A DNA stretch of 64,000 nucleotides. Source: Linnemannia elongata (Eukaryota > Mortierellomycota > Mortierellomycetes > Mortierellales > Mortierellaceae). Within the stretch, counting starts at the first letter, position 1. Each line of letters opens with the position of its first letter. The DNA is taken from the NCBI GenBank assembly GCA_036320915.1, contig JAXBDG010000005.1, positions 2,672,001 to 2,736,000 on the forward strand, written 5' to 3'. Made by a program: the position numbers and the translations under genes. Positions 58,596-64,000 of the stretch are shown piece after piece. The notes beneath the pieces were generated by a model, which made no database searches, had not been told where the DNA came from, and worked only from the letters and a program-made list of their open reading frames with translations.

Positions 58596-58942
58596 GCACT
58601 TGTGGGATGTGGTGTTTATTTTTTTCGGGAGGGGAGAGAGAAAGAGAGGGATAGGGAGGTGGGAAGTGGGTATACAGAACGCAAGCATTAAAGCATTTTA
58701 TTTAGAGTATCATATATCACACACGCGCACAAACACCCACTCGTACGATAGCCACAAGGTGTACCAATGGAAGGTTTCTTTGATCTTTTGATGTTGGAGT
58801 AGAAGGGGCATCATTCATGATTTGCCAATAACGCGATCAGCACATGAAAGACGTAACAGATATGTGTCCCTTCATAGGGTGGGGGGTATTTTACGCATTG
58901 CTAAAGTGAGAAAAAGCTATGCTACTGTTCCGAGTCACTCGT
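58596..58942. other. Convergent 3' region
   Basis: 3' flanks of the mL46 gene and the PPxY membrane protein gene. A TTAAAGCATTTTATTT stretch (58687-58702) may hold polyadenylation signals. Nothing else seen. Confidence 0.6.
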
Positions 58943-60805
58943 CTACTGGTATTGGACTTGGTCGACGATGCTCCAGTAGTTCTGCATGTAAAAGTCGCGG
59001 GTGGTCATGGCCATCTGGAACTCGGACTTCAACGTCTTGTCCTTCACCTTCTTGTAAATCGCGCGCTACAGTAATAAGGAGGCCGAGATAAATAGCGGTG
59101 TACGGTTAGATCTCTGATAGTTGCTCATCTCTACTCTCAAACAAAATGCAAATGTGAATAGGAGAAAAGAACTTACAGCTGGGTAAAAGATGACACCGAC
59201 GCAGGTAAGGAAACAAAAGAACTTTGTCCAATTGCTCCTCATGAAATTTGCCAACGGTGACGCCGACCTGACAATAACCACATTATTCGTGCAAGGGTAC
59301 GAGATGCTAATACTATGCCTATAATTCACAGACCGGATGGCGTGCGTGATCGCCTTGGTGAGCTCTTCATAGTCCCATTGGATCGACTTTTGCATATGCA
59401 TCTCCTTGAAGGGGTTCTCTTCGTCTGCGAATTGTTCCAGGACTTGTTTGATCGTTGGGATGGCGCCTGTTTTGGGGTCGGGGGCGGTGAAGAGGGCGCC
59501 GCGGGGGATGACGTAAGGGGTGAGGTCGAAATCCATTTTGAAGTCTTCGACGTATTGGTTTTGGACGACCAGTTTCCGGTTCCCGTCCGAGTCTGTCTCG
59601 TATGTCTCGCGCTTTTCGATGTGGTGGCCTATTTATGAGGTGGTAAATACAAGGAATGGATAATAATTAGTATCACAAATAATGGCGTTCAGCTTCTATT
59701 CGCAGTACAGTCATGTTACTGTTTCCAATTTACCTTTGATGACGATTTGGAGGGTAGGGCGGTCGTTGTGGGCAACAAAAAACCGGTAGAGCTGGTAAGG
59801 GTCTCCAAGTACAGGGTCGCAGGACTCAACACCCTTCTTTGTCCGTTCGAATTCTGCAATGGAGATATCCTGCGAGTTCATCAGACCCGGGATGGAGGGT
59901 ACTCCTGCAAGGGGTGTCTGTTGAGCGAGTAAATCCTGTGGCGGTGGGAATGCAGGCGGTGCATATGTAGTGACCGGTACTGCTTCCGAACTAGAGCCAG
60001 GGGATCCTGAACCCGATCCTGAGGCGAAATCCGCGGGTGCGTTGACTGGAGGGTGAATAGACTTTGTGTTGTTGTATTGCTCAAGAGGTGGCGGTGGTAT
60101 CGATGGTGGCGCATAGGAAGTTGGAGGTGCAGTGTCGGGTGCCGAAGGAGGTGCTGAGGGAGCGTTTAGAGCAGGACCAGGGACCGGGTAGAGGCGTTGC
60201 ATAGGGTTTTTTCCAGGCGCAGGGGCAGTAGAAGGATGCTGCATCGGATTATGAGGGGGAATGGCGTATTGGGGGTAATGAGGAGAATAAGGGTACGCAG
60301 ACCCAGGGTGTTGCTGAGGGACAGAATACCCTGGGTGAGGAGAGAGTGGACATGTATTGTTCTCCGGTGTTGCGCGGGTTGTGTTGCAGCTATTGCTTTT
60401 GTTCTTCTTCTTATTGCCAGCTTGGATGGTATCGTTAGGTTGGATAAACGTGTACTGGGCCCGGGTGTCAGGGATACGGCCCATCTTCAAGGGCCGGGAC
60501 TCTTCATAGTCCTGGTCGTCCTCGTCCATATCTTGGTCCATCTCAAGGCTTGTCGAGGAGTCATTGTGGACAACGTTGATAAAGTCATCACTTGACGGGT
60601 GATATTGCTGCTGCGGCTGAGTAGTAGTTGGTGGCGTTGACACGGAGAGTTGATGACCGATGGCTTCCTCGTATGAGGGTGGACAAGGTTGTGGAGGTAT
60701 ATGGTTGCTGGTGGTGGTGGTGTTGGTGCTTGGTCCTGGTCCTGCGGGAGGGTATGCAGGGAAGATGGCCGTCGTAGCTGTATCGTATGGTGATTGTTTA
60801 GCCAT
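58943..60805 (-). CDS. Uncharacterised membrane protein with PPxY motif and proline-rich N-terminus (526 aa, 4 exons)
   Basis: Family not recognised. Exons: 60805-59734, 59628-59334, 59267-59177 and 59065-58943. Residues 1-300 are Pro/Tyr/Gln/Ser-rich and disordered, with a canonical WW-domain ligand PPSYEEAIG (PPSY at 42-45) and an acidic patch (DQDMDEDDQDYEE). The folded part follows: PTLQIVIKGHHIEKRETYE, DFDLTPYVIPRGALF, NPFKEMHMQKSIQWDYEEL. A hydrophobic segment (about 471-486, FFCFLTCVGVIFYPA) and a short C-terminal tail ending DQVQYQ come last. The exon 2 donor (CG before GTCTGTG) was chosen because it alone rejoins the frame; reading through the intron is also open, so this junction is the least certain. 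PPxY plus a membrane segment suggests an adaptor for a Nedd4/Rsp5-type ubiquitin ligase; this is inference. Confidence 0.75.
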
Positions 60806-62948
60806 GAATGTAGTGATAGGTTAATGTTGTTGTTTGTTGTTGTTGCTTGTGGGGAGAAGGTTGGGTGTGTGGGAAAGAAAGACGAAGTGAAAGAAGACAA
60901 ACGTTAAAAGGTTGACAGATGAACGACCAAAAGTCCAAAAGGGGGAAATTCTTGGAAAGTCGACAATCTCTGCCAAGAATACAAACTCAGCTCAACTGTG
61001 ACTGCTATCAAACTTGGTAAGGGCTGTCTATCACGCAGCATTAGTGTCAGTGGGGAGGGCAAAATCTATCTCTTTTCCTCTCTCTCCCCCATGTTGAGTG
61101 GGTTGCTCACTCCTAAACAAGTGAGGAAAGACAAAAAAAAAAAAAAAAAAAAAAAACTAGTACCGACCATGCCACCAACTGTCTAAACGGGCGTAATATG
61201 TTGCAGAACTAGCCTTAAAAAAGAAACCCTAGCAGCATATCTCCTCTCAGGCACTTCCAAAGAAAGTCGCCTCCGGCGTTGCACGGAACACCATCGAGAA
61301 ACAACGAGACGCGCTCTCATAGGGACGAAGTATGATAAAGTAAGCAAGGCGCATGTGTCCAGTCTACAACATTTGCCAACCAGCATCTCAGCGTTCAATG
61401 TTCAACTCGCCTGCTTTGGTGGGACATCAGGACCTTACTGGCAAAACGCAAGTCCCCACGGGTTGTTCAAGAGCCATAAGGCGCTCTATCGCTCAGCACT
61501 GGCCCGCCTACATGCCTTAGGCCTCATCGTGGCCAAGAAAGATGTACTGTAATTATTATTATTTTTTATGGTAGAGGCAAAGATAAAGGGTGTCTATTGC
61601 TAGAACGGCTGGTCTTTTTCTAATAGGAACATCTTCACCCTTACTTCACATCAGCCAGTTTATGAACGGAGGAGCACTCGCCACATTGGAAAGGATAAGA
61701 GATGTCCTTACCTTGAACCAGCATCTTGACTACTCTGTGGACACTGTTGACAAGCATCTGCTCAAGTATTTGTTTTTGTTTTTTTGAGTACGTAGGCTGG
61801 AGCCTGCAGCAGAGGTCCAAGAATAGGCTCTGAGAGACTATCATTGGCACGTTCGCTTACACCACCGCCCGCACTGAAGCAGCGCCCCACGACATTTTAT
61901 TCACCTTCGTAAAAGAAGACCTGGTGTGCTCGTATTCACTCTCTCTAAATCTACAACCATTAAAGCTGTTTTTGATAGTAAGAGTCAAAATGAATAGTGA
62001 GAAAGAAGTTTGTTTATTAGTGTTACCTTGACAGTGAGGTTACACAGATGTGTGTTCGTTAAATAAAAAAGGTAGTTGCCTTCTGGTAGCACCTAACCGT
62101 AACATGTTGCTCCCCTTCCTTTCTTTCAAGTTTACATTGCTTTCCAGTCATATACGCAGAGAATAATGAATCGAATTCCATTGCATGAATACATTAGTCC
62201 TTTAGTTGGTGGCGTAATTCCTCCTTCGTACGTACGAAAAAATGATCAAGATACCTCTCCTCGAGGATAAGATTAGTCTTTGTTATACTGTGCGAAGGAT
62301 GATGCAGAGCAGTGTGAACACTGAGAGTAAGGATGTAAACTGCGAATCCGCGTACAACTGTAAAAGTGATCAGGATCTAGAGGCGGAGACAAAGAGAAAG
62401 AGATAAACGGAGATAGCAACTAATGGAGAGGGAAAGGGAGGTAGAGAAATAGAGAAGGGAAAGAAAGCTCAAAGGTAATCAAGTGTTAGCCCAGAGGTAA
62501 CGGGTGGAGGGTTGGGAAACAGAGCCTTCTAGTGGCAATAAAGCGTTAGCCCGCGTTGTTTAAGGGAGCAAGAGATAACCCTCTGAAGACACTAATGGAG
62601 TTCGAGGTTTGGCGGAAAAGACTGTTGACTTCCAGCAGGCAGCAAGTTTACACGGGGGCAAAGTAAGTAAGAAAGGCTGAAGTGGAGCAGCATTTGGAGG
62701 AAGACCGCGATGGAAGACAAAGAGGGAGCTCCCGTATTTGCCGCCGTAAACAGATGTCTGAAAGCACTCGCTGTCAAGGTCCACAATGCAATCTCGGAAT
62801 TGAATAAGACGATTTGCGAGTCAGTCAATGAAGACCTGTGACAAGGCGGAAGGAGAAATACAGCTTCTAAATGCTTGGTTGCATAGTTTAATAGTCTCAC
62901 AACCAGAGAATATCAATCACGGTACACACAATCATCGATTACACTGAG
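60806..62948. other. 2.1-kb region of degraded sequence
   Basis: Upstream region of the PPxY gene, then a 24-nt A run (61133-61156), an open stretch of unknown origin (61202-61552) and AT-rich sequence. The motif AAGYGTTAGCCC occurs twice, about 69 bp apart (near 62480 and 62549). No intact gene seen. Confidence 0.5.
61202..61552 (+). other. Orphan open stretch of about 116 codons, possible gene or transposon fragment
   Basis: An open frame without an early ATG runs to a TAA at 61550-61552. Its composition is mixed rather than low-complexity (for example LQHLPTSISAFNVQLACFGG and LYRSALARLHALGLIVAKKD), unlike the surrounding spacer. It has no motif I recognise and no start codon. It lies 45 bp after a 24-nt A run. 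A decayed transposon ORF is the likeliest origin. Confidence 0.3.
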
Positions 62949-63477
62949 CTAAGGCGTCTCTCTGCTTTGCAGTCTCTATCCACCACTCCCTCGCTTTAGA
63001 ACAGCTCTTTGGAACACCATTGCCGCTATGATACATGGATCTCGGGCCAGTTTTTGTGGCGTGAATGTCCTTGGTTGACAACCTTCATATACCACTCCAT
63101 CGCTTTGGATAATGACTGTAGAACACCCTTGCCTCTGAGATACTGGAGAGTGAGGTTGTTCTGAGCGTCCGCGTGTCCTTTGTTAGCTGCCTTCTGAAAT
63201 CATTATGTGGATCACCCTCGCAAATGTAATACACTGTACCAATGCAGAGCTCGGACCTGGTGTTTCCTTGACCAGCGGCCTTTATGAACCATGTCAGGAC
63301 AACCCAGAAATCTCTAGGAACAACCCTGCCACGTTTGTACATGAGGCCTAGGTTGTATTGGGCCGCGGCATCGCCTCGATTGGCTTTTGGAGGAGAGTGC
63401 TCTGGCAAAATAAATTGCTCCATCTTTTCCGACACGTAAAATTTATCCATGGTCCTTTGGTAACGAGAGGCATTCAA
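62949..63477 (-). pseudogene. Sel1-repeat (TPR-like) protein fragment with two frameshifts
   Basis: Three or four Sel1-like repeats can be read on the minus strand, but in three different frames. The first frame gives AAAQYNLGLMYKRGRVVPRD...WFIKAAGQG. Near 63190 it shifts to KAANKGHADAQNNLTLQYLR...AMEWYMKVVNQGH. Near 63035 it shifts again to GNGVPKSCSKAREWWIETA. Each segment matches the Sel1 pattern (A-x-x-x-L-G-x-x-Y, G-x-G-V, A-x-x-W-x-x-x-A-A), so the gene was real and is now broken. Sel1-repeat proteins are common adaptors in these fungi. The N-terminal part and original start are uncertain. Confidence 0.7.
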
Positions 63478-63659
63478 GTGATTTGAGATGCATAGAGATG
63501 GAGTTTTGACATATGCAAAAGAATGAAATAGTTAATAGATGAACAGGTTACACAAGAACGCATACGTTATGTGAATTAGACGCATCACGATCGGAATCTA
63601 AATTTAGTTGTCATACCTTGCTGTAGTACATGAATGAGCATACGAGACTTACGATGAAT

Positions 63660-64000
63660 ATGTTTTAATTGGTAACAGGACTATCAATTACCGTATGGGA
63701 CTGACAAGCGTTTTCCCTTTAGGTTGTTTAATGAGCTTCGAGCTCCCATGCAAAGCGGCGGGGCTAATATTTTAAGTTTGCCGTATGAGACTGACTAACG
63801 GTTTCCGAACTTCGGGCTTCCACACAACGCGGCGGATCTAATATAATTTAAGTGGCAATAGGACTGTCGACTGTCGACTGTCGACTCTCGTATGAGACTG
63901 ACTAGCGTTTTCCTTTACGTCGTTTAATGAACTTCGAGCTTCCACACAAAGCGGCGGGTCTAGTATAATTTAAGTGGCTACTGGACTGTCGATCGACGTA
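63660..64000. repeat. Tandem repeat of about 90-110 bp, three copies reaching the window end
   Basis: Three copies begin with CGTATGRGACTGAC at 63692, 63782 and 63889. Each continues with AAGCGTTTTCC or a close variant, CTTCGAGCTTCC-like and AAGCGGCGGGTCTAAT-like blocks, then TTTAAGTGGCAATAGGACTG. The middle junction carries an extra GTCGACT triplication (63866-63886). Copies differ by point changes and an internal deletion of about 20 bp. The array continues beyond base 64000. Confidence 0.8.

Overview
The window looks like nuclear DNA of an early-diverging filamentous fungus. I infer Mortierellomycota (Mortierella, Linnemannia or Podila type). The reasons are short spliceosomal introns (mostly 55-220 nt) with GTAAGT-like donors, eukaryote-only ribosome-biogenesis genes, a very large intronless ARM-like/NACHT/WD40 receptor, kelch proteins with one membrane span and low-complexity tails, and gene-poor spacers full of homopolymer and polypyrimidine runs. 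No bacterial operons, CRISPR arrays or viral genomes were seen. No tRNA or rRNA gene was recognised by eye.

Layout. 1-2.1 kb: the 3' end of a decayed LINE on the minus strand, with its poly(A) tail at base 1, next to a 181-bp tandem duplication. 2.8-8.1 kb: two tandem paralogous FAD monooxygenases (minus); the second contains an 11-nt microexon. 10.1-11.4 kb: a Bmt2-type 25S rRNA adenine methyltransferase (minus). 14.7-16.8 kb: a membrane-anchored alpha/beta hydrolase (plus). 17.7-26.0 kb: two single-span kelch proteins (plus). 26.5-31.8 kb: an intronless 1757-residue NLR-like protein (minus). 33.3-35.6 kb: an OPT-family oligopeptide transporter (minus). 41.1-42.9 kb: an M20 amidohydrolase (minus). 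46.4-49.4 kb: an unnamed ATP-grasp-like protein (plus). 49.8-58.6 kb: four ribosome-related genes as two head-to-head pairs, UTP16/UTP17 and HPM1/mL46. 58.9-60.8 kb: an unknown PPxY membrane protein (minus). 60.8-64 kb: an orphan open stretch, a broken Sel1-repeat gene, and a roughly 100-bp tandem repeat that runs off the window edge.

How the genes relate. Four of five consecutive genes between 49.8 and 58.6 kb, or five of them counting Bmt2 at 10-11 kb, concern ribosomes: SSU processome assembly, rRNA methylation, probable ribosomal-protein uL3 histidine methylation and the mitochondrial large subunit. The two divergent pairs share promoter regions of about 0.5 kb. The two kelch proteins and the NLR form a plausible sensing neighbourhood of surface receptors and a cytosolic receptor, but no functional link is demonstrated. 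Exon models were derived by hand from splice consensus, reading phase and conservation between paralogs or families. All multi-exon models close in frame.
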